A stretch of DNA of 64,000 bases from Streptococcus suis (GTDB lineage: Bacteria; Bacillota; Bacilli; Lactobacillales; Streptococcaceae), in NCBI RefSeq assembly GCF_002960425.1, contig NZ_POIZ01000033.1, positions 1-64,000 on the forward strand, written 5' to 3'. The notes under the pieces were generated by a model that saw only the letters and a list, made by a program, of their open reading frames with translations, searched no databases and was not told the DNA's origin. Position 1 is the first letter of the stretch, and each line of letters starts with the position of its first letter. Of this stretch, positions 15,887 through 26,587 are shown piece after piece. The translations under genes and the position numbers were made by a program.

Positions 15887-16856
15887 ACAGGATAATGTGA
15901 TTGCGGATTACATTGAAGGATTCTATCGGACAAATCAGTATGTAAAGAAACTTGAACATCAACCTATTCTAGTTCAAAAAGAACAGGACATTCAGCTGGT
16001 TCCCATCATCTCAGGTGGTGGTTCTGGGCATGAACCGGCCCATGTCGGTTTCGTGGGCAAAGGAATGCTGACTGCAGCAGTCTATGGAGAGATTTTTACC
16101 CCACCAACTACCGAAGAAGTCTTGGCAGCCATTCGTGCTGTTCATAAGGGTAAGGGAGTTTTTCTGATTGTAAAAAACTTTGAGGCAGATTTAGAAACCT
16201 TTGGTCAAGCCATTGCGCAAGCAAGACAAGAAGGTATAGCTGTGAAATATATTGTATCCCATGACGATATCTCAGTCGATACCAAGGATAATTTCCGCAT
16301 GCGCCACCGTGGGCTGGCGGGGACTATTCTTCTGCATAAGGTTCTTGGGGCTGCAGCTCTCTCTGGCTACAATTTAGATCAATTGGAACAACTGGGGCTT
16401 TCTCTAGCAACAGAGATAGCGACCATTGGTTTTGCGACCAAGTCAGCCTGCTTGCCAGATGTCAGCCAGCCTTTATTTGATTTGGCGGATGGAGAAATTT
16501 CCTATGGAATCGGCATTCATGGAGAGGAAGGTTATCGCACCGTAACCTACGAATCTTCGGAGCAGTTAGCTAATGAAATTGTCAATAAGCTAAAACTGAA
16601 ATTCCGTTGGAAGGAGGGGGAGGAGTATGTCCTCTTGGTCAACAATCTAGGGAACCTGTCTGAGTTGGAGCAAGGTATCTTTCTCAATGATTTGTACCAG
16701 TTCTTGGAATTAGAAGGCTTGAAACTACCCTATATTAAAACAGGTAAGTTTATGACCAGTTTGGATATGGAAGGTATATCTGTCACCCTTTGTCGTGTCA
16801 AGGATCCAGTCTGGCTAGACTTCTTGCAGGCTCCGACAGAAGCTGCGGCTTGGTAA
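15867..16856 (+). CDS. dhaQ: DhaQ, DhaK-like dihydroxyacetone sensor and coactivator
   Basis: 329 residues, a DhaK paralogue retaining ISGGGSGHEPAHVGFVGKG and the substrate-binding His in GIGIHGEEG. It is diverged elsewhere and lies in an operon with dhaS rather than dhaL. By the L. lactis model it binds dihydroxyacetone and then DhaS; it is not a kinase subunit. Start at ATG 15867 with a GAGGGAGAAGAGGG ribosome region. Confidence 0.9.
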   Translation: MVFIKNRQDNVIADYIEGFYRTNQYVKKLEHQPILVQKEQDIQLVPIISGGGSGHEPAHVGFVGKGMLTAAVYGEIFTPPTTEEVLAAIRAVHKGKGVFLIVKNFEADLETFGQAIAQARQEGIAVKYIVSHDDISVDTKDNFRMRHRGLAGTILLHKVLGAAALSGYNLDQLEQLGLSLATEIATIGFATKSACLPDVSQPLFDLADGEISYGIGIHGEEGYRTVTYESSEQLANEIVNKLKLKFRWKEGEEYVLLVNNLGNLSELEQGIFLNDLYQFLELEGLKLPYIKTGKFMTSLDMEGISVTLCRVKDPVWLDFLQAPTEAAAW

Positions 16857-16874
16857 GTTAAGTATCAAATTATG

Positions 16875-16906
16875 AACCTCTTTTGGAATGCCAAAGAGGT
16901 TTTTTC
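16875..16906 (+). terminator. Intrinsic terminator after dhaQ
   Basis: Stem AACCTCTTTTGG / CCAAAGAGGTT with an AATG loop, then TTTTT. Confidence 0.85.
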
Positions 16907-16972
16907 TCTCTCCCAAGAAAAATTCTTCCATTTATGGTAAAATGTTTCTAACAAATTACAAAGGAAATGGTC

Positions 16973-19900
16973 ATGTCAGATAAGTTTCAACTCTTGCTTC
17001 AACAAATCGGGATGCCTCTTGATGCCCAGCAATCAGGGGCTTTTTCGACTGCAACGATTGAGAAAGTGGTCTTACACAAGGTCAGCAAACTCTGGGAATT
17101 TACCTTCCGTTTTGAAAAGCCCTTGCCGCTAGTGGATTATAGACTGTTCAAGGCTCGTTTGACTACGGAGTTTGAAAAGGTGGGCAATAAGATTCAATTT
17201 TCTATTGTCAGCGATGCGGAAGCCTTTGAAGCTGGTTTGGTAGAAGCCTATTATCCAGAAGCCTTTACGGAAGATTTGTGCCAGAGTGCTGGTTTCAAGG
17301 CTCTGTTTCAGTCTTTGGAGGTTGCTTATCGGGCGAATACTCTATGGATAAAAGGTCCTGAAACCATTGACACCGTTCATTTTCGGAAGAATCATCTGCC
17401 AAATCTTGTCGAGCAATACAAGCGATTTGGTTTTGGCACTCTTGGGGTGGATATCGAAGTTTGTCAGGAGATGACGCAGCAGCAGGCTACGGCCTTCCAT
17501 GCGCAGAATGAGGAAATTTACCAGCAGGCCAATGAAGAAAACTTGGCGGCCCTTGAACAACTGGCTCAAATGGCGCCGCCACCAGAGGCAGCTCAGCCAT
17601 TTGTCCCAGAATATAAGAAAAATCGTCCTGCCAAGGTCACTATTGAAAAGGCTGAGATTACGCCTATGATTGAGGTGGATAGTGAGGAGAACCGGATTGT
17701 CTTTGAGGGGCTGGTCTTTGAGGTCGAGCAGAAGACGACCAAGACGGGGCGGGTCATTATCAACTTTAAGATGACCGACTATACTTCGTCCTTTACCTTG
17801 CAGAAGTGGGCTAAGAATGAGGAAGAGGCCCAGAAGTTTGATATGGTCAAAAAGGGCAACTGGTTGCGGGTACGTGGGAATGTGGAGACCAATAATTTCA
17901 CCCGTGATTTGACCATGAATGTCCAGGAGGTCCAAGAGGTCAAGAAGGAAATCCGTAAGGACCTCATGCCTGAGGGTGAGAAGCGTGTGGAGTTCCATGC
18001 CCATACCAATATGTCTACTATGGACGCCCTGCCTGCTGTTGAAGACTTGGTGGCGCGTGCGGCTGCCTGGGGTCACAAGGCGGTGGCTATTACTGACCAC
18101 GGCAATGTCCAGTCCTTCCCTCATGGTTATCATGCTGCTCGAAAGGCTGGGATTAAGCCGCTCTTCGGGATGGAGGCCAATATCGTTGAGGACTCGGTGC
18201 CGATTGTCTATAATGAGGCGGATGTGGTCTTGTCCGATGCGACCTATGTGGTCTTTGACGTGGAAACGACCGGTCTTTCTGCGGTCAATAATGCCCTCAT
18301 TCAGATTGCGGCTTCGAAAATGCACAAGGGCAATATCATTGCGGAATTTGATGAGTTTATCGATCCAGGTCATCCTCTGAGTCAGTTTACGACCGAGTTG
18401 ACGGGGATTACAGATGAGCATGTTCGTGGTTCTAAACCTCTGGAACAAGTCCTGCGTGAATTTCAAGATTTCTGTCAGGATTCCGTCATGGTTGCCCACA
18501 ATGCGACCTTTGACGTTGGTTTTATGAATGTCAACTACGAGCGTGCCGGTCTGCCGACCATTAGTCAGCCAGTCATCGATACGCTGGAATTTGCTCGCAA
18601 CCTCTATCCTGATTACAAACGGCACGGTTTGGCGGCCTTGACCAAGCGATTTGGTGTTGCGTTGGAGCACCACCACATGGCCAATTACGATGCGGAGGCA
18701 ACCGGTCGCCTGCTCTTTATCTTCTTGAAAGAAGCCTTGGAGAAACATAATCTGACCAATATCAATCAGCTCAATACGGAATTGGTGGCGGAGGATTCCT
18801 ACAAAAAGGCCCGTGTCAAACACGCTACGCTCTACGTGGTCAATCAGGTCGGTTTGAAAAATATCTTTAAGTTGGTTTCCCTATCCAATACCAAGTATTT
18901 TGAGGGAGTGCCACGAATTCCTAGAACGGTGCTAGATGCCCACCGTGAAGGGTTGATACTGGGAACAGCCTGTCAGGAGGGCGAGGTTTTTGATGACCTG
19001 CTGTCCAAGGGCCTGGATGATGCAGTCAAGACGGCAGCCTATTACGATTTTATTGAGGTTATGCCTCCCGCCCTCTATGCTCCTATGATTGCCAAGGAGC
19101 AGTTCAAGGACATGTCGGAGATTGAAGAGACGATCAAGCAGTTGATTGAGGTTGGGCATCGGGCAGGTCTGCCAGTTCTGGCGACAGGAAATGTCCACTA
19201 TATTGATCCAGAAGAAGAGATTTATCGGGAAATTATTGTCCGTGCTCTAGGTCAAGGGGCACCGATTAACTGGACCATTGGAAATGGGGAGAATGCTCAG
19301 CCAGCACCTCTGCCTAAGGCTCACTTTAGAACGACCAGTGAGATGTTGGACGAGTTTGCTTTCTTGGGAGAAAGTCTGGCGCGTGAGATTGTCATTACCA
19401 ATCCCAATGCTATGCTCGACCGTTTTGAAGATGTTCAGGTGGTCAAGACTGACCTTTATACGCCTTATATTGAGAAGGCCGAGGAAACGGTTGCGGAATT
19501 GACCTATCAAAAAGCCTTTGAAATTTATGGCAATCCTCTTCCAGATATTATTGACCTGCGGATTGAAAAGGAACTGACATCCATTCTGGGTAATGGTTTC
19601 GCCGTGATTTACCTGGCATCGCAGATGTTGGTGCAACGGTCAAATGAACGAGGCTATCTGGTTGGTTCACGGGGGTCTGTCGGCTCCAGTTTCGTGGCAA
19701 CTATGATTGGGATTACCGAAGTAAACCCCATGCCTCCTCACTATGTCTGTCCAAATTGTCAACACAGTAAATTTATCACAGACGGTTCCTATGGTTCCGG
19801 TTTTGACCTGCCAGACAAGGATTGTGAAAAGTGTGGGACCAAGTATAAAAAAGATGGTCAGGATATTCCCTTTGAAACCTTCCTTGGTTTTGATGGGGAC

Positions 19901-21364
19901 AAGGTTCCCGATATTGACTTGAACTTCTCAGGGGATGACCAACCGTCTGCCCATTTGGATGTTCGGGATATTTTCGGTGAAGAAAATGCCTTTCGTGCAG
20001 GAACCGTTGGTACGGTGGCGGCCAAGACGGCCTATGGTTTTGTCCGAGGCTATGAGCGGGATTATGGAAAATTCTACCGTGATGTAGAAGTGGAACGTTT
20101 GGCTGCTGGTGCGGCTGGGGTCAAACGAACGACAGGTCAGCACCCAGGAGGAATTATCGTATTCCCGGACTACATGGATGTTTATGACTTTACGCCTGTC
20201 CAATATCCTGCCGATGATGTGACGGCCAACTGGCAGACCACCCACTTTAACTTCCACGATATTGATGAAAACGTCTTGAAGCTCGATGTCCTGGGACACG
20301 ATGATCCGACCATGGTCCGCAAGTTGCAGGACTTGTCGGGCATTGATCCGCAGACCATTCCTGCTGACGACAAGGGAGTTATGGCCCTTTTCTCAGGTAC
20401 GGAAATTCTGGGCGTTACCCCAGAGCAGATTGGGACACCGACAGGTATGCTAGGCATTCCTGAATTCGGGACCAACTTTGTACGGGGGATGGTGGAGGAA
20501 ACCAAACCGACCACCTTTGCGGAACTCTTGCAGCTGTCTGGTCTATCCCACGGTACAGATGTATGGTTGGGCAATGCCCAGGACTTGATTAAGGCAGGAA
20601 TTGCCGACCTATCCACCGTTATCGGTTGTCGGGATGACATCATGGTTTATCTCATGCACGCAGGTTTGCCACCTAAGATGGCCTTTAACATCATGGAACG
20701 GGTGCGGAAAGGGATGTGGCTCAAGATTTCCGAGGAAGAGCGAAATGGCTACATCCAAGCCATGAAGGATAACAAGGTTCCAGACTGGTACATCGAATCT
20801 TGTGGAAAAATCAAGTACATGTTCCCTAAAGCCCACGCGGCTGCCTACGTTATGATGGCCTTGCGGGTTGCCTATTTCAAGGTTCACTATCCAATTTACT
20901 ACTATTGTGCTTATTTCTCTATTCGTGCCAAGGCCTTTGATTTGGCGACCATGTCTGGTGGTTTAGATAAAGTCAAGGCCAAGATGGAAGAAATTGCCCT
21001 CAAGAAGAAAAACAACGAAGCCTCAAACGTTGAACAGGATCTTTATACCACGCTTGAATTGGTCAATGAAATGCTGGAACGTGGTTTCAAGTTTGGTAAA
21101 TTAGATTTATACAAATCTCATGCTACAGAGTTCTTGATTGAGGGGGATACCCTTATCCCACCTTTTGTTGCTATGGATGGTCTGGGAGAAAACGTAGCCA
21201 AGCAGGTTGTGGCGGCGCGTGCCGAGGGAGAATTCCTCTCCAAGACAGAACTCCGTAAACGGGGAGGTCTATCTAGCACTCTTGTTGAAAAAATGGATGA
21301 AATGGGCATTCTCGGTAAAATGCCAGAGGATAACCAGCTCAGCCTCTTTGATGATTTGTTTTAA
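16973..21364 (+). CDS. polC: DNA polymerase III alpha subunit, Gram-positive PolC type
   Basis: 1463 residues. Order: N-terminal region, OB-fold and PHP domain ([15 protein letters not shown] near residue 340), a DEDD 3'-5' proofreading exonuclease inserted in PHP ([20 protein letters not shown] near 425, [25 protein letters not shown]), then palm/fingers with [16 protein letters not shown], a zinc site (CPNCQH and CEKCGT), [20 protein letters not shown] and the C-terminal [10 protein letters not shown] clamp-binding end. It is the replicative polymerase. ATG 16973 is preferred over 16967, which sits too close to the AAAGGAA ribosome site. Confidence 0.98.
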   Translation: MSDKFQLLLQQIGMPLDAQQSGAFSTATIEKVVLHKVSKLWEFTFRFEKPLPLVDYRLFKARLTTEFEKVGNKIQFSIVSDAEAFEAGLVEAYYPEAFTEDLCQSAGFKALFQSLEVAYRANTLWIKGPETIDTVHFRKNHLPNLVEQYKRFGFGTLGVDIEVCQEMTQQQATAFHAQNEEIYQQANEENLAALEQLAQMAPPPEAAQPFVPEYKKNRPAKVTIEKAEITPMIEVDSEENRIVFEGLVFEVEQKTTKTGRVIINFKMTDYTSSFTLQKWAKNEEEAQKFDMVKKGNWLRVRGNVETNNFTRDLTMNVQEVQEVKKEIRKDLMPEGEKRVEFHAHTNMSTMDALPAVEDLVARAAAWGHKAVAITDHGNVQSFPHGYHAARKAGIKPLFGMEANIVEDSVPIVYNEADVVLSDATYVVFDVETTGLSAVNNALIQIAASKMHKGNIIAEFDEFIDPGHPLSQFTTELTGITDEHVRGSKPLEQVLREFQDFCQDSVMVAHNATFDVGFMNVNYERAGLPTISQPVIDTLEFARNLYPDYKRHGLAALTKRFGVALEHHHMANYDAEATGRLLFIFLKEALEKHNLTNINQLNTELVAEDSYKKARVKHATLYVVNQVGLKNIFKLVSLSNTKYFEGVPRIPRTVLDAHREGLILGTACQEGEVFDDLLSKGLDDAVKTAAYYDFIEVMPPALYAPMIAKEQFKDMSEIEETIKQLIEVGHRAGLPVLATGNVHYIDPEEEIYREIIVRALGQGAPINWTIGNGENAQPAPLPKAHFRTTSEMLDEFAFLGESLAREIVITNPNAMLDRFEDVQVVKTDLYTPYIEKAEETVAELTYQKAFEIYGNPLPDIIDLRIEKELTSILGNGFAVIYLASQMLVQRSNERGYLVGSRGSVGSSFVATMIGITEVNPMPPHYVCPNCQHSKFITDGSYGSGFDLPDKDCEKCGTKYKKDGQDIPFETFLGFDGDKVPDIDLNFSGDDQPSAHLDVRDIFGEENAFRAGTVGTVAAKTAYGFVRGYERDYGKFYRDVEVERLAAGAAGVKRTTGQHPGGIIVFPDYMDVYDFTPVQYPADDVTANWQTTHFNFHDIDENVLKLDVLGHDDPTMVRKLQDLSGIDPQTIPADDKGVMALFSGTEILGVTPEQIGTPTGMLGIPEFGTNFVRGMVEETKPTTFAELLQLSGLSHGTDVWLGNAQDLIKAGIADLSTVIGCRDDIMVYLMHAGLPPKMAFNIMERVRKGMWLKISEEERNGYIQAMKDNKVPDWYIESCGKIKYMFPKAHAAAYVMMALRVAYFKVHYPIYYYCAYFSIRAKAFDLATMSGGLDKVKAKMEEIALKKKNNEASNVEQDLYTTLELVNEMLERGFKFGKLDLYKSHATEFLIEGDTLIPPFVAMDGLGENVAKQVVAARAEGEFLSKTELRKRGGLSSTLVEKMDEMGILGKMPEDNQLSLFDDLF

Positions 21365-21369
21365 ACTTG

Positions 21370-21402
21370 TTCACTGTTTCTTTGGAAGCAGTGAATTTTT
21401 TT
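21370..21402 (+). terminator. Intrinsic terminator after polC
   Basis: Stem TTCACTGTTTC / GAAGCAGTGAA (one G-T pair), then eight T. Confidence 0.85.
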
Positions 21403-21423
21403 TAAAAAAAGAAGTCAAAACTC

Positions 21424-21484
21424 TTGACTATTCTCCTGGACAGGTATATAATCTCTACATAGTGATAAATACTACTAAGTAGTA
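21424..21484 (+). promoter_or_regulatory. Nitroreductase promoter with palindromic operator-like site
   Basis: A near-consensus promoter TTGACT (21424), 17-bp spacer, TATAAT (21447), with TACTACTAAGTAGTA (21470-21484) just downstream of the expected transcription start. The 15-mer is palindromic except for its centre base, as expected for a MarR/HxlR-like repressor site. Confidence 0.7.
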
Positions 21485-21507
21485 ACAATTAGAAAAGAGG
21501 AAATCCT

Positions 21508-22110
21508 ATGTCAAACTTTGCAAAACTTCAAGAAACTCGTCGTTCTATCTATGCACTTGGTAAAGAATTGCCAGTATCAAACGAAGAAGTAGTAGCGCTT
21601 GTTGAAAAAGCCATGAAAGAATCTCCATCAGCTTTCAATTCACAATCAAGCCGTGCCGTTGTGCTTTTCGGTGCTGAATCAGATGCTTTCTGGAACGAAA
21701 TTGCTTACAGCGAATTGGAAAAAGTAACGCCAGCAGAGGCATTTGAAGCAACAAAAGGTCGCTTGGCTGGTTTTGCAGCTGGTGCTGGTACTATCTTGTT
21801 CTTCGAAGACCAAGATGTTGTCAAAGGCTTGCAAGAAAGCTTCCCACTTTACGCTGAAAACTTCCCAATCTGGTCTGAGCAAGCTCACGGTATCAACTTG
21901 TACGCAGTATGGTTGGCTTTCGCTGAGAAAAATATCGGCATGAACGTACAACACTACAACCCATTGGTTGATGCACAAGTTGCTGAAAAATACGGTATCC
22001 CAGCTAACTGGAAACTCCGTGCACAAGCACCATTCGGAAGCATCGCAGCTCCAGCAGCAGACAAAGACTATATGGTGGATTCTGACCGTGTAAAGGTTTT
22101 TGGTAACTAG
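21508..22110 (+). CDS. Nitroreductase family protein (Frm2-like)
   Basis: 200 residues. The N-terminus (LQETRRSIYALGKELP, SPSAFNSQSSRAVVLFG) and the GTILFFED and FPIWSEQAHGINLYAVW segments match the FMN-dependent nitroreductases of the Frm2/Hbn1 subgroup. It probably reduces nitro compounds or quinones with NAD(P)H. Strong promoter and preferred codons suggest high expression. Its stop codon abuts the terminal repeat of the element at 22110. Confidence 0.9.
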   Translation: MSNFAKLQETRRSIYALGKELPVSNEEVVALVEKAMKESPSAFNSQSSRAVVLFGAESDAFWNEIAYSELEKVTPAEAFEATKGRLAGFAAGAGTILFFEDQDVVKGLQESFPLYAENFPIWSEQAHGINLYAVWLAFAEKNIGMNVQHYNPLVDAQVAEKYGIPANWKLRAQAPFGSIAAPAADKDYMVDSDRVKVFGN

Positions 22111-22497
22111 TAAAGTTTACAGTTTTCTTTATTACTTCGGCGGTTGAGGGCTGGGCAAAAAGCCCGGCGCCACTTCTCAGAGTTCGTACCAACATCTCAG
22201 CGCAGTGGTTGATTGGCAGATTTGTTCGTGTCTTACACTCCAAATCTGACCATTACGACTGTTGCGAACAAAGTTCGCTTCATCTCCAACCTCCAAAGGT
22301 TCCCCGAACCTTTGGAGCTATGCGGGGGTGGGAGTGAAACAGTCTGGGAATAGACTGTTTCAAGTCAATGCCTAGAAATAAGAGAGCATTGAGTTATGCC
22401 TGCGGCTGTTGACACGAACTCTGTTCGTTTTATTTCCAACCTCTAACTGTCTCCCAGACAGTTAGAGCTAGTACTAAAAGCAAACTGAAAACTTTAC
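22110..22497. mobile_element. MITE-like inverted-repeat element, family A copy 1
   Basis: The left end GTAAAGTTTACAGTTTTCTT and the inverted right end GTAAAGTTTTCAGTTTGCTT (about 22470-22497) form imperfect terminal inverted repeats of about 28 bp. Internal sequences (TGAAACAGTCTGGG; GTCAATGCCTAGAAA, then GCATTGAGTTATGCCTGCGG) recur in copy 2 at 34848-35224. A stretch about CAACATCTCAGCGCAGTGG matches, inverted, the elements at 42240 and 45680. No transposase gene; it would need one in trans. Confidence 0.75.
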
Positions 22498-22501
22498 CCT
22501 G

Positions 22502-22646
22502 CGAAAATTGGAATTATCCGTTGTTAGCTTACCTTGGGAGTGTAAAGATCCAGTGGAGCTTTGTAGCCTACTCCCTTGAAACAGGAGAGGAGCGGGGGTC
22601 TATTTACATCTGCGTCGCCTAGTCTGATTCCAATTTTCATTGAGTA
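22502..22646. repeat. Short family-B inverted-repeat element next to copy A1
   Basis: GAAAATTGGAAT at the left end is mirrored by ATTCCAATTTTC near the right end, which closes with CATTGAGTAT. The internal TATCCGTTGT and CCCTTGAAACAGGAGAGGAGC stretches also occur in the larger family-B element at 41987-42396. The rest of the gap to 22757 shows a small hairpin (ACTAGATAATGTC to about 22694) and nothing coding. Confidence 0.65.
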
Positions 22647-22757
22647 TAATAAAAAACTAGATAATGTCTCCTTAATATGACTATTATCTAGTTTTTTTAT
22701 GATTTCTAGCAACAAAAGGGTGGCTTCCAGTTTGTTACGCTAGTCTGATAGTGAGTA

Positions 22758-24215
22758 TTAGTAGGTAGATAGGACGATAAATACTAATACCATTGTTAAG
22801 ACAATCCAACTACCTTTGATAACAAAATCATCAGGTATGCGGAAAGGTGTAAAAGCCTTTATAGGTAGGGTAGTTATGGATAGTGCAAAAAGGGGTAATA
22901 CTCCTAGGTAGTAACGGCCTTGAATGCCATCTACATGTCCGTAGCCAATTTTGGTCCAGGTTAGATACATAACGAGAATAATACCACATATGATTCCCAA
23001 ACCGATGAGAATACTACCGATACGACTGCGAAGAGCAATGTGTTTCTGTCCTAAATTGCTAGCGATAACGCATAAGTAGAAGGTAAAAATTGGGATTAAG
23101 GTTTCCCGCATCGGCAAGTTCAAGATTCCAAAGTAGAACAACATGACTAAGCGATGAGGGGTCATGAAGAATTCTTTTGATAGAGCTAACAATCCATGAG
23201 TGGGGTTGGATAAGAAGTACTGGATTTGTCCAATTAAACCGACCCCTTGAAGAGTGGTTGTTGATTTTATTTGTTGGTAACCGATAAACCAGATGGCCGT
23301 TAGAGCAAAAATGATGCAGGAAGCTAACAGAATGATGATGAAGGGAGATTTGATGGAGAAGCGTTCTTTGGGGATAAAGAAAAGAAGTCCCATCAATAGG
23401 ATATAAGGCAATTTTAATGTGATAATCAGGCAAGAAAGAGCCGTAAAAATGACAAGCTCTGGATAGCCAATCGGTTTCTGTCTGGTTAGATAGTGGATAA
23501 AGAGTCCGATTATAACATAGATGAGTCCTAGTGCAATCCCATCTTGGTTATAGGAGGCGGCTAGAAAAATGTTCATTGGCATGAGTACAATCAGCATCAT
23601 AACCTGTCTAAAGTTACCACTTAATTTGATAGCTATATAAGCCAATAGAGCATAACAAAGAGCGTTAAGAATTCGACCGAGGTAGTAGATAAGACCGACA
23701 TTTAAATGTAATATTCGTCCAAGTGTAATGCCGATAACCTGAGGTATATAGCCGATAAACCAATAGGCATTGGTCGTACGGAAATCAGCTAGGCCCCTAA
23801 AAGGAACCTCTGTAGAGCTAGGTTGATGTTCAAAGGCATCTACAGCCAAGGGAGGCATATTGTAGTCATCAATAATGACAAAGTAGTCTTCAGATATTTG
23901 GAGATTTTCTGGATTATTGTCTAAATTGATATCTCCTTGTGCGATATGCATAGCACGAGAAAGATGAACATATTCATCTGGGGTGTTTAACACAGGAGTA
24001 ATGATAGAGAAGGCCACACCAGATAGTAGTAAAACAAGCAAACAAGCTAGATCTTGCCTCTTAGGGATTAAGGGAATGAAACCAATCATGAATAAGGCTA
24101 GAGGATAGACAGCTGCGGATGCGTGATAGTCTCGTATATAAATCGTATAAACTGTACAACAAGCAATGAAGCTGGCAAACAAGTACCATTTATTTTGGTT
24201 AAGTTTATGTAACAC
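22758..24215 (-). CDS. DUF2142 polytopic membrane protein (GT-C-like)
   Basis: 485 residues with about 12 membrane helices. The conserved outer-loop motif near residues 75-90 (TPVLNTPDEYVHLSRAMHIA) carries the acidic pair used by GT-C glycosyltransferases, as seen in DUF2142 proteins of cell-wall glycan clusters. It probably transfers a lipid-linked sugar to a surface polymer outside the membrane. Last gene of a five-gene minus-strand run with short gaps, so it acts with the GT2 enzymes and flippase upstream. Confidence 0.8.
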   Translation of the reverse strand: MLHKLNQNKWYLFASFIACCTVYTIYIRDYHASAAVYPLALFMIGFIPLIPKRQDLACLLVLLLSGVAFSIITPVLNTPDEYVHLSRAMHIAQGDINLDNNPENLQISEDYFVIIDDYNMPPLAVDAFEHQPSSTEVPFRGLADFRTTNAYWFIGYIPQVIGITLGRILHLNVGLIYYLGRILNALCYALLAYIAIKLSGNFRQVMMLIVLMPMNIFLAASYNQDGIALGLIYVIIGLFIHYLTRQKPIGYPELVIFTALSCLIITLKLPYILLMGLLFFIPKERFSIKSPFIIILLASCIIFALTAIWFIGYQQIKSTTTLQGVGLIGQIQYFLSNPTHGLLALSKEFFMTPHRLVMLFYFGILNLPMRETLIPIFTFYLCVIASNLGQKHIALRSRIGSILIGLGIICGIILVMYLTWTKIGYGHVDGIQGRYYLGVLPLFALSITTLPIKAFTPFRIPDDFVIKGSWIVLTMVLVFIVLSTY

Positions 24216-24224
24216 AAGAACCTC

Positions 24225-25010
24225 CTAATGATTTGAGTCCTGCCCTTTGATATAAAAAGCATTGATTAGATGGGCAAGCGGTTTCGGCCAAAATAGTTCA
24301 AACATCATCAAGTCTTCCTTTGTCCGAGTATTGTCAGCGATGGTCTGTGAGGTCTCGGATTCTTGGTGAATGCGATGATACATAAGTGGTTTTGGGATAT
24401 AGGAGAAAACTCCCTTATACTGGTTTATTTGATACCAGGCATACCAATCTAAATTGGTGCGCATTTGTTCATTGAACTGAAAGCCCCTTAGTTTATCCAT
24501 GTTATAGGTGACAGCAGGGCAACAAATTGAATTCCCAAAGCTGAGGATAAAATGCCTCCAGATCTTGGACTGTGGGAACAAGGATAGTCCTTTTAGTAGG
24601 ATTCGTTTGATGGTTAAATTGGTATTACGGGAGATAGTTTGTCCATTCTTACATTCCATATAGTCTGAAAAGACAATAAGGTTTTCTGGGTTGTTTTGAA
24701 GAGATGTGAGCATTTCTTCAGCGTAGCTTGGTTGATAGATGTCATCTTGGTGGGCAATAGTTACATAGGGAGTGGAAGTAAAGGAGAGAGCATTGTTCCA
24801 ATCTTTTCCAATACCTCCACCTATAGAAGAATGCATAGGAATGGCATATTGCTCACAAAGCTGTTGAATGTGTTTACTAGGTGTAGAAGTATAGAGCTGG
24901 ATAGAAGAGGAGACAGTTTGCCCTTGCAGTGACTGGATACAGGATTCTAAAAAAGGACTGTCTCCATAGGCACAGATAATGAAGGTATGTAGTGACTGTA
25001 AATTAGACAT
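24225..25010 (-). CDS. Glycosyltransferase family 2
   Basis: 261 residues, GT-A fold. The N-terminus (HTFIICAYGDSPFLESCIQS) and the DxD-like VTIAHQDDIYQPSYAEE are family-2 features. A C-terminal substrate region follows; no membrane helix. It likely adds a sugar to a lipid-linked glycan on the cytosolic face. Overlaps the flippase gene by 8 bp. Confidence 0.88.
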   Translation of the reverse strand: MSNLQSLHTFIICAYGDSPFLESCIQSLQGQTVSSSIQLYTSTPSKHIQQLCEQYAIPMHSSIGGGIGKDWNNALSFTSTPYVTIAHQDDIYQPSYAEEMLTSLQNNPENLIVFSDYMECKNGQTISRNTNLTIKRILLKGLSLFPQSKIWRHFILSFGNSICCPAVTYNMDKLRGFQFNEQMRTNLDWYAWYQINQYKGVFSYIPKPLMYHRIHQESETSQTIADNTRTKEDLMMFELFWPKPLAHLINAFYIKGQDSNH

Positions 25011-26280
25011 TCTTTTTTCCTTTGGAATAGAGATAGATAGTTAGTAGCCCCGTGACTAGAGCGTATATGGTCATTGTTAGTAAGAAACTGATTGCAGCTC
25101 CAAGTAATTGATAATGAAAAATGAGCGGGCTAGTAATGATTCTGGAAAAGATAAATAGCAGGAGGTAGACAAAGACCAGGATTTTTTGTTGTCGAAATAT
25201 GGTGATAAGATTTTCAAAAACAATAGCTAGGGAATATAGAATCCCTGAAAAAACTAGAATTCCTAGTGTCAGATTATGGCTTGTCAAATCAATCCCAAAT
25301 AGAAGGCTCAGGATGGGAGTGCCTATGCCGAAAGCCAATAGGCTTATTAGACTGCCTCCGATGAACAAGCCTAGTACCAAGCGATTGCAAATCTGACGAA
25401 ATTCCTGGTAGCTATGTTGGTACCAAAGTTTAGCTAAACTGGTAATCAATGGACGCAGGATTAGTACACAGAGACTCATGAAAAATACAGGCATAAATAG
25501 AATGCTGAAATCACGTTGCATGCCCGTCATCAGACTTCCATCGGCTAGGCCAGTTTCGATGACTTGTTTTGGTTCATTAAAGATATAAGTGAGTAGGAAA
25601 CCATTGATAAAAAGAGGGAAACAGGCACGCAAAATAGTATAGGCATCCTTATGTAATGATGTTTCAAATAGAGAATAGGGTTTAGTTGGATGCAATTTCT
25701 GAGCCTGTCGGTGATCTAAAAGGAAGACTAGAATCAGGTTGGTTATTGCCATAAGAGCTAGAGCCAGAGGCAGATGTTTTCCGATAGCTAGTGAGGTGGT
25801 CAGTATGAAGGTGCTAGCGGTGTAGCGGATGGTCATATGTTTCCCTGCTAGATCCAGTCGGTCTCGTTGCTGGAAAAAACCTTGAAATAAGTCGGAGATA
25901 ACATCGCCTACACGATAAAGAATGACCAAGAGGACAAGTTCATAGCTGGACTGATACTGAGTGAGAAGGAGATAGGGCAGAATGGTTGCGACCATAAGTG
26001 TCAAAGAATAGCTACGCGCTAATAAGTAGGCAGCAAAAGAATGGCCTTCTTTGATATCTGTCCCTTGATAATTTCTTACCTGAAAGAGACCGATCACTAC
26101 CCAAAGATTACCGATAGCATAGGCCATACTGAAGTCGTCTGCCGTTTTTGCGTTTGAAAAGCGCGATACAATAAGCAGATAGAGAACAGATACAGCAGCC
26201 GCAGCTAGATTACCAACCATATTCCAAAAATAAACTGATTTTTGTGTATTATTCATCTTTATCAAACCGTTCGATTGCAA
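25003..26280 (-). CDS. Polysaccharide/lipid-linked glycan flippase (Wzx/MATE-like)
   Basis: 425 residues, about 12 membrane helices in two bundles, with the spacing of oligosaccharide flippases (N-terminal KSVYFWNMVGNLAAAAVSVL). It probably moves the undecaprenyl-linked unit across the membrane. The first-listed start at 26280 lies inside the upstream gene; ATG 26256 (MNNTQKSV) is an alternative. Sits between a GT2 and a DUF2304 gene. Confidence 0.8.
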   Translation of the reverse strand: MQSNGLIKMNNTQKSVYFWNMVGNLAAAAVSVLYLLIVSRFSNAKTADDFSMAYAIGNLWVVIGLFQVRNYQGTDIKEGHSFAAYLLARSYSLTLMVATILPYLLLTQYQSSYELVLLVILYRVGDVISDLFQGFFQQRDRLDLAGKHMTIRYTASTFILTTSLAIGKHLPLALALMAITNLILVFLLDHRQAQKLHPTKPYSLFETSLHKDAYTILRACFPLFINGFLLTYIFNEPKQVIETGLADGSLMTGMQRDFSILFMPVFFMSLCVLILRPLITSLAKLWYQHSYQEFRQICNRLVLGLFIGGSLISLLAFGIGTPILSLLFGIDLTSHNLTLGILVFSGILYSLAIVFENLITIFRQQKILVFVYLLLFIFSRIITSPLIFHYQLLGAAISFLLTMTIYALVTGLLTIYLYSKGKKNV

Positions 26281-26587
26281 TGGTTTGTGCTAGCTCCTTT
26301 AGCTTGTTATCTAATTTTGATAGGCGCATAGTCAGCTGGAATTGATGGATAATCAGTAAAAAAATGATAAAGAGAAAAATGAAATTAACTGGTAAGGCAA
26401 TGCCTAACAATTTGGTTATAGCTTCAGCTAAACTTGGAAATAGACTGAGGATAAGCAAGAGTGCGGAGAAAAAAATCCAGAATAGGGCATCAGGTATTTG
26501 TAGCTGCGATTTTCGTATCCTTCTGAGTATCAGAATTCCTGTAAGGAGAGATACGAGGATAAGAATTGTTTGAAATAATAAACTCAT
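26249..26587 (-). CDS. DUF2304 small membrane protein
   Basis: 112 residues with three membrane helices and a charged C-terminus, the DUF2304 pattern. In the group A carbohydrate cluster a DUF2304 protein (GacJ) stimulates its GT2 partner (GacI) in making an undecaprenyl-phosphate sugar. Here the partner would be the GT2 whose stop it overlaps by 4 bp. It overlaps the flippase frame by up to 32 bp. Confidence 0.85.
   Translation of the reverse strand: MSLLFQTILILVSLLTGILILRRIRKSQLQIPDALFWIFFSALLLILSLFPSLAEAITKLLGIALPVNFIFLFIIFLLIIHQFQLTMRLSKLDNKLKELAQTIAIERFDKDE

Noticed and set aside
17342..18823. 493-residue minus-strand open frame inside polC
   Set aside because: Complete overlap with the highly conserved polC gene, low-complexity His/Arg/Leu composition and no ribosome site; a shadow of codon bias.
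22004..22243. Minus-strand frame ending in repeat element A1
   Set aside because: Lies across the end of the nitroreductase gene and the repeat; a similar frame at 42157-42399 arises from the same repeated DNA and is not conserved as protein.
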